Shown: piece by piece, positions 24,926-35,815 of the stretch
How the letters are laid out: each line of letters starts with the position of its first letter
Position numbering within the stretch: the first letter of the stretch is position 1
Origin: Scleropages formosus
Lineage: Eukaryota > Chordata > Actinopteri > Osteoglossiformes > Osteoglossidae
NCBI RefSeq assembly: GCF_900964775.1
Contig: NC_041820.1
Location: 8,435,001 to 8,499,000 of the forward strand
Reading direction: 5' to 3'
Length of the DNA: 64,000 bases
The notes under the pieces: generated by a model
The model's database searches: none
Seen by the model: only the letters and a program-made list of their open reading frames with translations
Told to the model about the DNA's origin: nothing
Made by a program: the position numbers and the translations under genes

Positions 24926-25420
24926 ATGAACCCGTGTACATCACAGGTGTAGCTGTATACAGGTTTATCCATTATTCTACAAGTCTAAACACAGAATTAT
25001 GAGGAGATGCGCAATTGGGCAGGCTTAAAAAAGCTCATCTGTTGCCCAGTTGTCATAGAGTAAGAATCCCATTGTGGCAAAAGGAATAGATGAAACTTTT
25101 CAACACGAGATGTTTCAGATTACATTATCTAATACTGTAGAAATATCTACTGCTATTTGATAAAATTAATGTCAGGGGCATTTTAGAAATCATGATTTGA
25201 AATGTGTTTGTCCTGGAATTCAGGTTGACCTTTGTGCTGGAATTGGAATATCCATAATGATGTCACAAGACCCCAGCAGCTGAAGACCACAGAAGAGCTG
25301 TGGTTTACGAAAGCGAGCGTGTGACAGGCTGAACCATCCATTCTGGTGTACAACTTGAATATACAAACATTAAAATAAAAATCTACAAAGTTCAGAGTAG
25401 AAGTGAATGAAAAGGGGAAC

Positions 25421-25620
25421 TGCTGGTAGCACAGTTATTAGAGATGCTGCTTTTAGACCCAAAGGTCATGGGTGTGAATCTCACCTCTGGCTGTAGTACC
25501 CATGAGCAAGGTACTTACCCTAAATTTTTCCAGTGAAAATTACCCAACTGTACAGATGCGTAAGTAGCTGTAGTTAGGTTAACATTGGAGGTCGCTTTGG
25601 AGAAAATCATCGGCTGAAGA
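25421..25620 (+). repeat. tRNA-derived SINE, plus copy
   Basis: The copy has head 'ctggtagcacagttattagagatgctgctt', then 'gacccaaaggtcatgggtgtgaatctc' with a B-box-like core, body 'gagcaaggtacttaccctaaattttt' and tail 'gtcgctttggagaaaatc'. Well preserved. Confidence 0.8.
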
Positions 25621-26340
25621 TTTGCGGGACCCACCATAAATGGCAGTATTTTACATCGGCTGAAGAGTATGAAAAAATATTTATTTATGCTATTACAGGT
25701 TTTTTTTTTTGCTTCCCACCTCAAAGAAAGCTGGTGCTCATTACATGTAAAAATGTAGAAGTACACATTGCTAGACAGACTTGTTCTGCTATGATACCAG
25801 TAGTGTTCAGTGTCTTCAGATCATGTTTACATGATGAATTGCATTAATCACAAGAGTCATAACCCATTTCTATCTATGTCTGCTAATAAAAAAAAAGTGG
25901 GATTAAAGTGTATTTTGGCCTTAACACCCTTTTAGCATCATCGGAAAAAAAATCAGAGCTCTTCCAACAATATTTTTCCAGTTGTTGTTTTTAACTTTTA
26001 GTATGACTGTAAATTCTATAATTCTGTAAATGATGCATATAAGTGATAACAGTATTCAACATGTTATTTGTTTTTACCTGAAAGACGCCTGATCTACAGA
26101 CAGATGCGCACACAGTGAACGTTCTTGCTTTTGTTAAATAATGTTTTTTTTTCATAATTTTATCCATAAGCCATAAATAAAACCTTTCCAGTCAGCATAG
26201 ATCTTGCATAAAATGCGTCACGAACCACAATTTCCAAGCTTGAAACACTACCTTCCGTACAAGGTAAGAGGAAGCGTGAGGTGCTTTCAGCGAGGGCCCA
26301 TGATGCTGCTTCCTCTCTCCATTACCCTTTCGCTGTTTCC
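25621..26340. other. Spacer upstream of tagap, nothing coding recognised
   Basis: AT-rich sequence. From about 26200 it becomes pyrimidine-rich with several GGAA/TTCC cores (for example GAGGAAGC, CTTCCTCT, TTTCCTGT), compatible with ETS/PU.1-type sites of a blood-cell promoter. Confidence 0.4.
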
Positions 26341-26347
26341 TGTCTCG

Positions 26348-26355
26348 TATATAAA
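26348..26355 (+). promoter_or_regulatory. TATA box of tagap
   Basis: TATATAAA followed by GG sits about 30 bp before the inferred start of a non-coding first exon. That exon ends at a consensus donor (CAG|GTGAGT) at 26484. A TATA-type promoter suits an inducible immune gene. Confidence 0.6.
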
Positions 26356-26379
26356 GGCCATGTGGGTGTGTGGAATCGG

Positions 26380-26484
26380 CTTAGTGTGCGCGTGCTTTAC
26401 TGTGGATTGGTAACTCGCACCATGCTGCTGTTTTGCCTTCGCTCAGTCTGAGGCAAAAGGACGCTGGCGAGATACTCATCGCAG
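26380..26484 (+). other. Inferred non-coding first exon of tagap
   Basis: Bounded on the left by a presumed initiation point about 25-30 bp after the TATA box and on the right by CAG|GTGAGT. It holds a nine-codon upstream ORF (26422-26451) in a strong context (CACCATGC). The next exon acceptor is at 27435. This exon is inferred from signals only; no transcript data were available. Confidence 0.5.
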
Positions 26485-26523
26485 GTGAGTCTCATCGACA
26501 TGTTGAAGAAACTTCATAAATGC

Positions 26524-26555
<32 letters not shown>

Positions 26556-26556
26556 A
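26524..26556. repeat. (TATC)n microsatellite
   Basis: Eight tandem CTAT/TATC units in tagap intron 1, abutting the left copy of the inverted repeat pair. Confidence 0.95.
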
Positions 26557-26557
26557 A

Positions 26558-26844
26558 TGAAAACACATCAGAATAGATGATGCTGTAATGTACCTGTTAA
26601 CACATCTTATAAAAACCAAAAGATGCAACACTAATGATGACTTTTATGAAAGGTTTTTTGCACGTTTGCATTTTAAACAAAAACTGAAAGTGAGCTGATA
26701 TTAAGTGATGGGTTTTCTTCCATTTGACAGTGAAATTGTTAATAGACCGTCTGTGTGGTTTCCAATTACAAAGTGTCCTTTTATGATGCTGTTATATTAG
26801 TGATTGGATATATGCGTACTAAGAAAATTGAGACAAATATATTG
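26558..26844 (+). repeat. Left copy of an inverted repeat pair around tagap
   Basis: Read plus, this stretch matches the reverse complement of 35222-35503. The best part, about 26725-26812, differs from its partner at only about three positions. The outer parts differ more. It contains a RUNX-type TGTGGTTT core. The family is not recognised. Confidence 0.75.
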
Positions 26845-27057
26845 TTTTTTTGAAATATTATTCAAATGCTGCTTAAATGCATTTGTATAAGACATTTTGA
26901 TCTGGAGTAAAAAATTAAAAAATACTTTGAGAATGTTATTGTTTATGATTTTTGGGCCTTTCAGAAAGCATTTCATGACATTAACATACAAACTTTGGCA
27001 CTAGCATTTCTTACAAATTACTGTAACAAGAATTTTAGCAATAATGTAGTTGCAGAC

Positions 27058-27158
27058 CCCGTCCTGGGTGTGTCCCCTCCCCCTCTAGCCTTGCGCCCTG
27101 TGTTGCCGGGTTAGGCTCCGGTTCGCTGCGACCCCGCTTGGGACAGGCGGTTGTAGCC

Positions 27159-27191
<33 letters not shown>
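27058..27191 (+). repeat. 5'-truncated GT-tailed SINE
   Basis: Only the 3' half is present, from 'cccgtcctgggtgtgtcccc' through 'gggacaggcggttgtagcc' to a (GT)n run. A short direct repeat GTTGCA flanks it. No pol III promoter remains. It lies in tagap intron 1. Confidence 0.85.
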
Positions 27192-27192
<1 letters not shown>

Positions 27193-27490
27193 GTTGCAAA
27201 CATTTTTCTAGTTTTTAATTTATAGTTAGAAGATATTTTTTGTCCGCTATGACTCAACTGTAGATATGTACACCTTCACACCCTCATAACCACAAGTGCA
27301 AAGACCTACACAGACCTACACATATCTCATTTCAATCTCTGTTTTTGCCTCTCACTGATGCATGTCTTTTAGAAAAAAAAAAAATGCTTTTGCACGTAGT
27401 TGTGTAAATAATTACAGTCCCGGATTCTGTTTCAGTGAAAGTAAGAAAAAAGAGGAAAAGGAAGGTTCTTCATCATCACCAAGTGTACTC

Positions 27491-30400
27491 ATGAAAGTGT
27501 TGGGCGGCTACACTGTGGTAGGTTCTTCTACAAAATTACCTTTCTTACAAAATGTCATTCTTTGTCTCTATATTGTCCCACTGGTCACCAAAAAGCACTG
27601 TCTAAATATTCTTTTTCTCCTTTCAGTCTAAAACACTAACTGAAGACACCATGAACGCGGTCATCGATTTGCCTTTACATGTAAGTCATTCATTCCTCTT
27701 TGATTCTTATGACTTTTGAGAACACAGAGTTTAAAGACAAGCACCTCCGCATACGCTTAGTGCACATCTTCAAAGTGCAACAAGTGTAGGAGATGTTGGG
27801 TGGTGTACAGGGGGACATGGTCATGTCTGTAGTGTTGTGGTGGGAAACATTTTGAAGACGATGGTGACTTTTACTGAAAGTCGTCTCTGCTTCTTGGCTT
27901 GCTGTCGGTGGGGGCACGTGTAGGTGGGGGCTTCCTTTTTTGTCTTAACTCTGCCCCGCTGAGCTCTGCTCCAGTCTCTAATGTCATAAATTCACTTCTA
28001 GGGAATGATGAAGGAGTCTTTGGGCGACCAGGTCTGTAACGTGGAGAAACCATCAGGCCAGTCTTCTGGTGAGTTCGTATTAATTGGTTTCTACTTTTGC
28101 AGTACGTAAGGGTTTCATCTTGTACCAAGAAGCCTCAGTCCCAGTCAGAACATGCAGTGTTTATGGTATACAGCTTAAATGCTGGGACTTTAGGGGTTTT
28201 CAGCATAACACTCAGGGCTATATTTCACACTGAAACTAAAAGATTTGGTTGCATTTTGGATCACATTGCTGGCACCAGAAACCACATAAAGTATGACTTC
28301 CTCAAATCTAGCACTTCTCCAACTCATGCACATAGGTTTATTTAAGAGCTGAGGACAAGCCCAATAAAAGAGATGATGATTAATAAAAGACCTTTATGGT
28401 TTTATCAGGAAATGGCATCAACAGGTGGAGGAGTTTGTTTCTGCAAATCCGCCGGAGGAGCGCCACGCAGTGCGACAGCTCAGAAAGCTGCTGCTCTCGA
28501 GCCGTGCTCTTCGGACAGCCGCTTTCCAACATCTGCGAGGACGGCGTGCGTCTTCCCACACCAATCAAAGTACGTCACCTACCTTGAATGAACAAGCCCC
28601 TATGTCTCAGTGAGCACAATTGAAACAGGTCTTGAGTTCTGAACTCCAGTTATGAACAGGAATTATTCTGGAATTATGTGTTACGAAAAATGGAATTCAT
28701 ACTTTTCTAAAAATTTCTAGCAGTTAATAAAAGAAAAGATTTTATTGTAACCCCCACTGCAATCAGTTTACTCTGTTTCTTGTAATTAAAGGCTTGCTGT
28801 CCTCCTTAAGTGCTACAAATGCCTTGGCGAAAATCAGTCTGTGATTTATTTTGTGGAACAGATCTTTGTTCCACAAAATAAATCACAGACTGATTTTCGC
28901 CAAGGCATTTGAACATCAGGAGCTGATGTGAGGTCCTCCCCATCTTACCCTTTGCAGGACATTCTCGTGCTGCTGTATAAAAATGGTCCCTCGGTGGAGG
29001 GCATTTTCCGGAGGGCTTGTAACATCCGAGGTATGAGGGGGATCAAGGAGCAGCTGAACAGTGGAGAAGAAGTGAACATGGAGGAGCAGTCAGTCATCCT
29101 GCTAGCTGCTCTCTTAAAGGTAACGACCAAAACTCGTTTTTTTAATCTCAGGGCTCTTTTTTAAATGTTTCAAATGTGGGTGAAAAATTTAACTAGAAAT
29201 ATGTATAACAGTAAATGACACAATTTGGAAGCTTGTAGAGCTTTCAAAAGCATTGAAAATGGATGTGTACTATAGCACATGTGCTCAGTGCATTTTTCTC
29301 CGAATTGCTTGAATTGCAGGACTTTCTGAGACACATCCCAGGTAGGCTGCTTGTGGAGGAGCAGTACCAAGCCTGGACAGCAGCGCTAGACATCGAAAAC
29401 GTCCAGGAGAAATGCAAACAGTTGAAGTTGTAAGTGAGATGTTATATTATCAGCTAGTCTAACTGTACATTTGTATGCTTTCAATCTGCCTTCAATTTGT
29501 ATGCTTTCAACAGTTGTTATTCAATCTTAGATAAGAAACCACTGCATGGTCACTATTTGGGAGGAAATAGGTTTTTTTTTAGCAGCATGTGAGATTAGAT
29601 TTTTGAACCTCAAACTGCTGAAAGTGATACGTTGTGTTAGTTGCCTATGACGGAGAACTTTCCAGGGTTCGTATTGACATGTTTCTCTGTTCTTGCTCCC
29701 AGGGTTCTTGACAGTCTTCCGAAGCCCAACATCCTGCTGCTTCAGTACCTGCTGTGTCTCCTCCTGCGAATCAGTAAGGACTCCAGCACAAATATGATGG
29801 ATGCTAAAAATCTCGCCGTCTGTATATCGCCCAACCTTCTCCAGCAGGACAGTGTGGATGCAGTCGAGAAGGTGAGTTCTGCCTTTGGCTCAAACAGACT
29901 GATGTTAGATGTTGACTCTGATGCATGAAATCTTAATATTTTTGTGAGGAAAACCGCTTCATGTATTAATTATATTGTATCAGGATGTTAATGCAATGCC
30001 CTTTAATTCTACTTTCTTATGTTTTTTGTTCAGGTTACATCCCTCACTCAGTTCCTAATTGAAAACTGTTGCGAAATATTTGGAGAAAGCATCGGAACCC
30101 TACTTGATGATTGCGATGAGGAAGAACTTCCTGATAACTTAGGTAAAACACAATTTTTCTATAAATTGTGAGCCTTTCTCTAAATGAAGTATTCAGAATA
30201 CTCATGCATTTGCAAGCTGCAACACTGATCTCTTGAATGAGGCAGATGTTTTGACTTAAGTCCAAATATTAAAATGTTTCTCCTTTCTGTTCTCAGATTC
30301 GCTGTCTCTGTATCAGCAAGACTCGGCCTATGACAGCCCTGATCCGGATGCTGATATTGGAGATGCCATAAGAGACCATCAGACCATCAAAGTTCGAAAA

Positions 30401-31411
30401 GGTCCACAGCAGTTAAGCCCAGGTGCTGTCTCAAAGCCCTTCAACAGGAGATGCTCGGAACCCATCATCTACCCATCCGCAGTATTGAAAACCAATATGA
30501 TGCTTACCAGAAGTCATGATGATTTCTCAATGGAGAATGCTGACCTGGTTGACCCCTTGCTGAAGAAGCAGAACTCGGACGACTCCTTTCTGTTCGCCAG
30601 ACGTGGTGGGAGAAAGCAACTGCCCTTACAAAAGTTCAGAGGTAGTTCAGCCATGGAGACCCCCAGGACTGTGTCCCCCAAGGACAGCTCCTACTCATCT
30701 TCCTGCTCCCTGGAAAGTGCCTCCTCCAACATTTCAGAGGACTCCGTTTTTGGTGGCACCTCCACAACCTCCAGCGTCACTCTCCAAAAGGCTGGCCCCA
30801 GCCCCCAGTCATTCTCCAGCATCTGCATTGAGGATGTGGAAAATAGAGGGAAGGTGGCAAAGAGACGCCCTCTTTCGCTAAGGATGGAGAAGAAGAAAGG
30901 CAAAAACAGGGGGAGCATGAAGAAAGAGAGCAACGAAGTTGACGTGCCACTTTCCAATGACATCCTTGAGCAGGAGGTCCAAGAAATTGCAGAACGTGTC
31001 AAGCCACGCACCCGACCACGATCCTTGTCCGCCATGGAGGTCTTCCAGCTGGTGGACAGTAGAAGACCCAGCAGACCCCCATCATACATAGAAGCTGTCA
31101 GCAGCAGTGAACTTCCTCCTTCCCAGCAGTCCAAACCCATAACTGTGCAGGATGCCAGAAACATGTCAACAGACAGAAAGTCCCGTCCTTCCTCCATGAT
31201 CGACAATGTGTTCAACACTTCTCCTACCAGCTTCCTTGCAGAGGGCTACAGTGTGACAGAAGAGCAAACTGCCATGGTGACACAATCTGTGGTCTTCCGT
31301 CCAAGGGCCATGTCTGAATCGGTATCCAGAAGTCACCACGAGAGACTGTCCCGTAGAGTCAGTCAACCTCTGTTTGAGGAAATGCTCAGTGCCAAGGAGT
31401 CCTACGTGTAA
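27491..31411 (+). CDS. tagap: T-cell activation RhoGTPase-activating protein
   Basis: Cytosolic Rho-family GAP. The coding exons are 27491-27517, 27627-27680, 28002-28068, 28409-28569, 28958-29119, 29320-29429, 29703-29871, 30034-30142 and 30297-31411. Phases agree and give 657 residues. The start MKVLGGYTVSKTL aligns with human MKLRSSHNASKTL. The RhoGAP domain runs from about DILVLLYKNGPSVEG to IENCCEIFGE and keeps the arginine finger (GIFRRA). The long C-terminal exon has family landmarks: QQDSAYDSPDPD, RRCSEP, RPPSYIEA and the end RRVSQP...AKESYV, mirroring human RRCSQP...AKESYI. A 45-bp palindrome lies just upstream of the exon at 28958. Exon 2 is open in frame back to its acceptor, so an upstream start cannot be fully excluded. 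The neighbour ezr matches the human 6q25 order, though other genes are missing between them. Confidence 0.92.
28816..28911. repeat. Perfect 45-bp palindrome with 6-nt spacer
   Basis: Arms 28816-28860 and 28867-28911 are exact reverse complements, separated by GATCTT. It lies in a tagap intron, ending 46 nt before the first base of the exon at 28958. A transcript would form a long uninterrupted hairpin next to the branch-point region. Confidence 0.97.
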
Positions 31412-31762
31412 CCTATGTACATAATTAGTAGGGATGTGTGCAATTCTTTCTCTTTCACATGTGCAACTTTTAGGTTGGACTATTAAGTAGTACAGTTTAA
31501 GTACAGATTTCGGTTTTTCGAAAAAATCTAGTTTTCTGTGTTAATGAATGTAAAAGATGATATATAAGAACATATAGAATGCCTATATTTCTATGTATGA
31601 GTGTGTCATTCTAGTCACTCATAAGCTATGTAAAAAGCTCCTAAATAGTTTAACATGCTATACATTTAATTAATAAGCAAAATAAGGCCAGTATTTGAAT
31701 GTAGAGCATTTTGTACATGTGTATGTACTCCTCTTTTCTTCTTCAGCTGTATTATCCACTAC

Positions 31763-31768
31763 AATAAA
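31763..31768 (+). terminator. tagap polyadenylation signal
   Basis: AATAAA about 350 nt after the tagap stop codon, followed by G/T-containing sequence. Confidence 0.6.
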
Positions 31769-32187
31769 ACACACTGTATGGTCAAGCAAGCAGCACGTGT
31801 TACTCATACTTGATTGTGGGAATATATGACAATTTGATTTTTTTCGGCACGCCTGTTGTTTACCTGAAACCACTTTGTGGTGACAGCCCGCAGCTACAGA
31901 CTTTTTGAGCAAAAAGTGCAAAGAGACAAAACAAGGGGGGGACTCTGTCCTTGCTAACCAAAGCCTGCACCTTGGAAAGGTCAGGAAGCGCAAAGAGCCA
32001 CAGAGGCATCATAATGAAACTCGAGTGGGCTAAAGGTGAGACATCAATACCAACAAATCCTTCGGTACAGTACGATTCTGCATGTGAAAATATGCGGTGA
32101 CCTACATACAGTATTTCGTTCTGGCATCTTAAATATCAATAGTTTATACCTTTCAACCTTTAAACAAGCTGGCACAAAGTTTAACTC

Positions 32188-32400
32188 CTCATCCAGTGGG
32201 TGTCCTACTGGTCAAGGCTACTGCTTTGAAACTTGAAGGTCAAGGTTCAGCTCTCCTGTCCGCTGCTGTTCTACTTTTAATTAAGGTACTTATGCTGAAT
32301 TATACAGTGGGAATACCGTGCTACATGAATGGATACGTTTTTTCTAACATGGCATGTCCTGCTTTGTTAGTCGCCTTGAACAAAGGTGTCAGGTAAGTAA
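32188..32400 (+). repeat. Diverged tRNA-SINE copy
   Basis: 'ggtgtcctactggtcaaggctactgctttgaaacttgaaggtc', then 'taaggtacttatgctgaatta' and 'cgccttgaacaaaggtgtcagg' follow the order of the family at 5101 with many substitutions. Confidence 0.5.
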
Positions 32401-32473
32401 TAATGCGTAAATCACTGTTCGAAAGAGACATTTTTTAGCCACATTTAAATTAAGGAAACTGAGTTTGGTTTAA

Positions 32474-32690
32474 GGAGGTGCGGTGGTGCAGTGGGTTTGG
32501 CTGGGTCCTGCTCTCTTGCAGGTCTGGGGTTTGAGTCCTGCTTGGGGTGTCTTGTGATGGACTGATATCCCATCCTGGGTGTGTCCCCTCCCCCTCCAGC
32601 CTTGTGCCCTGTGTTGCTGGGTTAAGCTCCAGTTCAGGGCAACCTCACTCGCAACAAGCGGTTTCAGACTCTGTGTGTGTGTTTGGGTGT
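32474..32690 (+). repeat. GT-tailed tRNA SINE, copy 1 of a cluster
   Basis: Complete head with A-box-like 'ggtggtgcagtgggtttgg', B-box-like 'ggtttgagtcc', body, and a short GT/TTTG tail. It is followed directly by another copy in the same orientation. Confidence 0.88.
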
Positions 32691-32698
32691 TTGTTTTT

Positions 32699-32903
32699 AG
32701 GAGGGGTGCGGTGGTGCAGCAGTGCAGCGGGTTTAGCCCATGCCTGCTCTCTGGTGGGTCTGGGGTTCGAGTCCTCCTTGGGGTGCCTTGTGATGGACTG
32801 ATATCCCATCCTGGGTGTGTCCTCTCCCCCTGCACGCTTGTGCTCTGTGTTGCTGGGTTAGGCTCCAGTTCAGGGCAACCTCACTTGCGACAAGTGGTTT
32901 CAG

Positions 32904-32966
<63 letters not shown>
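32699..32966 (+). repeat. GT-tailed tRNA SINE, copy 2 of a cluster
   Basis: Complete copy whose head carries a small duplication ('gtgcagcagtgcagc'). The B box is 'ggttcgagtcc' and the tail is a long pure (GT)n run of about 58 nt. It shares the unusual 'gatggactgatatcccatcctgg' and 'cagttcagggcaacctcact' variants with copy 1, so the two are close relatives. Confidence 0.9.
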
Positions 32967-32971
<5 letters not shown>

Positions 32972-33091
32972 AAGTGACATTAACACAATTGTGAGGTTTT
33001 GCTTGTTCCCTACTGTTGGGAAAAGGTTCAAATCCCCATCACGGCATACCAGTTTTCCATGGAATAGAAGACCAGGGAACACACACTGTCT

Positions 33092-33297
33092 AGTGGGGTG
33101 TGGTGGTGCAGTGAGCTTGGCCATGTCTCACTTTCTGGTGGGTCTGGGGTTCGAGTCCTGCTTGGGGTGCCCTGCACACTGGCATCCCATCCTGGGTGTG
33201 TCCGCTCCCCCTCCAGCCCTGCATCCTGTGTTGCCAGGTTAGGGTCAGCTTTGCCATGGCCCTGCTTGGGATGAGTGATTTCAGACAACGTGTGTGA
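33092..33297 (+). repeat. GT-tailed tRNA SINE, copy 3 of a cluster
   Basis: Head 'tggggtgtggtggtgcagtgagcttgg', B box 'ggttcgagtcc', body with one short deletion near 33170, and a short degraded GT end. Confidence 0.85.
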
Positions 33298-33799
33298 CTT
33301 TGGGTTTTGTGAGCTTTATTCACTTACTTTTTGAAGTGACGCTGTTGGAAAAAAAACACACACACACACACACACGCATACACACGGAAATCTGGTTTCT
33401 TGTGACAAGTCTGGCGCTGATAGAATCGATGCGTTCTCTTTGATGCAATGGATGTTGTGTCGAACACATTAGGCATGCTTCAGATTTGACTCTTCTCAGC
33501 GTGTTCTTTTATGCTTCATTCTACCTGCTCGACACGCAAGGAAATCATATCCTACAAGAGCTTCGGCCGCTTAATTCTGACGCTCGTGTTGACTATTTCA
33601 AATAGACATGAAAGGAGATCCTTGTTTAAAATTTATTAATCGAGTGACTTTTTTCATGGTTGGATTCCAGGAAAACTGTTATATGGACTGCAGACAAAAC
33701 ATAGTTATTTTTGCAGGCCTATAAAGAAAATAACGTTTATCTGACCTTGTTAAATTTGTAGACAAAGCAGCTCACAGTCATGCCATTTACCTTTACAAG

Positions 33800-33998
33800 T
33801 ACATTTGTTCATTTAACTAGCACTTTTCTCCAAAGCAACTTATAGTGTTCTTACTTTCCATGATTTAAATATTTCTACAGTTGTGTGATTTTTACTGCAA
33901 TAACCGGAAGTACTTTGATCCAAGGTACGACAGCAGCAGGAGATATACAAACCTTGGAACTCTGAGCTCAACGTTGCGGCTCTAACCACTACGTTTCC
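33800..33998 (-). repeat. tRNA-derived SINE, minus copy
   Basis: The plus strand opens with the inverted tail 'ttcatttaactagcacttttctccaaagcaac', and ends with the inverted head 'gctctaaccactacg'. It is the family of the copy at 5101. Confidence 0.7.
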
Positions 33999-33999
33999 C

Positions 34000-34373
34000 A
34001 CTGCGCAAGATTTACATCATGTTGATTAAATCATAAATCGTAGTTCTGCTGGTGGCTGATGCACCAATGCATTCCTTATGACTGGGATGTAGGCCACCCT
34101 GCAATTCATGCGTCATCCTCTTCGTTGGCAGTCATACTGTAGCCTCCTTGCTTCCCTCAACCTATTCTGAAACTGAGATTATTATCCAGATTGACACATG
34201 TCAGATGGCTCTGTGGACAGCAAGGAACAGAACTGCAATTCTCTGAGGCCTTTCTACCACCGGCGTGCAGGATCCCCACTGGACTGAGCTCCAAAATCAA
34301 GTTCATTATCTGCTTTCATTATCTACTGTTAAATATTAAAAGTTTTTTTTTCACAGGTGCAGTTTAACTTTGG
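34000..34373. other. Intergenic, nothing recognised
   Basis: Unique-looking sequence between SINEs with no open frame of note. Confidence 0.4.
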
Positions 34374-34589
34374 TAGGGGGTGCGGTGGGGCAGTGGGTTT
34401 GGCCTGTGCCTGCTCTCTGATGGGTCTGGGGTTTGAGTCCTGCTTGGGGTGCCTTGCAATGGACTGGCGTCCTCTCCGGGGTGTGTGCCCTCCCCCTCCA
34501 GCCTTACGCCCTGTGTTGCCGGGTTAGGCTCCGGTTCGCTGCGACCCTGCATGGGATGAGCGGTTTCAGTCAATTTGTGTGTGTGTGTG
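34374..34589 (+). repeat. GT-tailed tRNA SINE, copy 4 of a cluster
   Basis: Head 'ggggtgcggtggggcagtgggtttgg', B-box-like 'ggtttgagtcc', body, end 'gggatgagcggtttcag' and a short GT run. Confidence 0.88.
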
Positions 34590-35221
34590 GGTTTTACTTT
34601 AGCTGAAGCAAGTCAAGATCCTTCTACAAAAACCAAGTTGCAGGTCCATATCTGGTCCCTGTGCCCACAGTAAAGTGGTTACCACCAAACACTGAGATCT
34701 TCTCTTTAAATATTATTTGGGTGTATTTCTAATACTCTCTTTAATATTTTCTTCTTCTTTGTGTTGGATACCATATTCCTGCATGATTTTATGTGCATTG
34801 GTAGGTAACGTGAACCTGCAGCGCTTCCCCTTTGTTCCTGTTTTAACTTCCTGGTTTCTTTTGTGCCGCTCAACTTTTCTGTCAATTCTAACTACGCCTC
34901 ACGCTGTGGTTTTTCGAAGAATCGTGCGCAAATCTGCTGAACACCGCACTTTCTGCCATTTGTCATTGTTAAGGAATTGTCCCTGTTCTTTATTTTTGTA
35001 CAGCCCTGCACCAGAAAACACATGCAAGCATGCATACACTTAGACTGTGATCTCTTAAAGCATAAAAATATATTGAAGGTCAAGATATAGTATTGCAGAG
35101 TAACTGTTGCCACCATAAAGCATCAAGTACCTTGTTCTCTCATTTGAAAACCACAGTTCCTTCCTGATCACACTTCTGATGGCCTTTGGCAGTTTATTAA
35201 CTATTTCGCTGTCAAACGAGT
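34590..35221. other. Intergenic, nothing recognised
   Basis: No exon or clear repeat. A plus-strand open frame at 34717-35043 shows no domain I recognise and is probably fortuitous. Confidence 0.4.
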
Positions 35222-35503
35222 GCAATATGTCTCTCTCAATTTTCTAAGCATCCATATGTCCAATCACTAATATAACAGCATCATAAAAGGACACTTTGTA
35301 ATTGGAAACCACACAGACGGTCTGTTAACAATTTCACAGTCAAATGGAAGAAAGCCCATCGCTTACTATCAACTCACTTTAAGTTTTTGTTTAAATGCAC
35401 ACTGGCAAAAAATCACTCATAAAACTCATTATTAGTGTTGAATCTTGTGGTTCTTATAGGATGCGTTAACATGTACACTGCAACATCATTTATTCTGAAG
35501 TGT
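35222..35503 (-). repeat. Right copy of an inverted repeat pair around tagap
   Basis: The reverse complement aligns with 26558-26844. The segment around 35255-35345 is nearly identical to the other copy and the outer part is more diverged. It lies 3.8 kb downstream of the tagap stop. Confidence 0.75.
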
Positions 35504-35609
35504 TTTTATTAAACATACATAGATCCCATGGCATCTCCCTTTCATATATGGGAGACAATTTTCTCAGAATAGTTAAAACATATTCAAAATGTCATTCATC
35601 TGTTATGAA

Positions 35610-35815
35610 AACACACACATTTGCTGAAGCCACTTGTCCCGAGTGGGGTCACAGCGAGCTGGAGCCTAACCCGGCAACACAGGGCATAGGGCTGGGGGGC
35701 GCGGAGGGGACACACCCAGGATGGGTGTCTGTTGCAGAGCACCCCAAGCAGGGCTCGAACCCCAGTCCCACCAGAGAACAGGACCCAGCCAAACCCGCTG
35801 CACCACCGTGCCCCC
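35610..35815 (-). repeat. GT-tailed tRNA SINE, minus copy
   Basis: The plus strand reads a CA run, 'cacttgtcccgagtggggtc', the inverted body, the inverted B box 'gggctcgaacccc', and the inverted head 'caaacccgctgcaccaccgtg'. Well preserved. Confidence 0.88.

Noticed and set aside
26204-26413. 69-codon open frame over the tagap promoter
   Set aside because: It spans the TATA box, so it is unlikely to be transcribed in full.
29465-29515. Direct repeat of 'atttgtatgctttcaa' in a tagap intron
   Set aside because: Two copies of 16 bp, most likely a small replication-slip duplication.
32579-32968. 129-codon plus-strand open frame
   Set aside because: It runs through two GT-SINEs and ends in the GT repeat coding Val/Cys. 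It is repeat read-through, not a gene.
34717-35043. 108-codon open frame rich in Leu, Phe and Ser
   Set aside because: Hydrophobic composition comes from pyrimidine-rich DNA. No signal, motif or homology was recognised.
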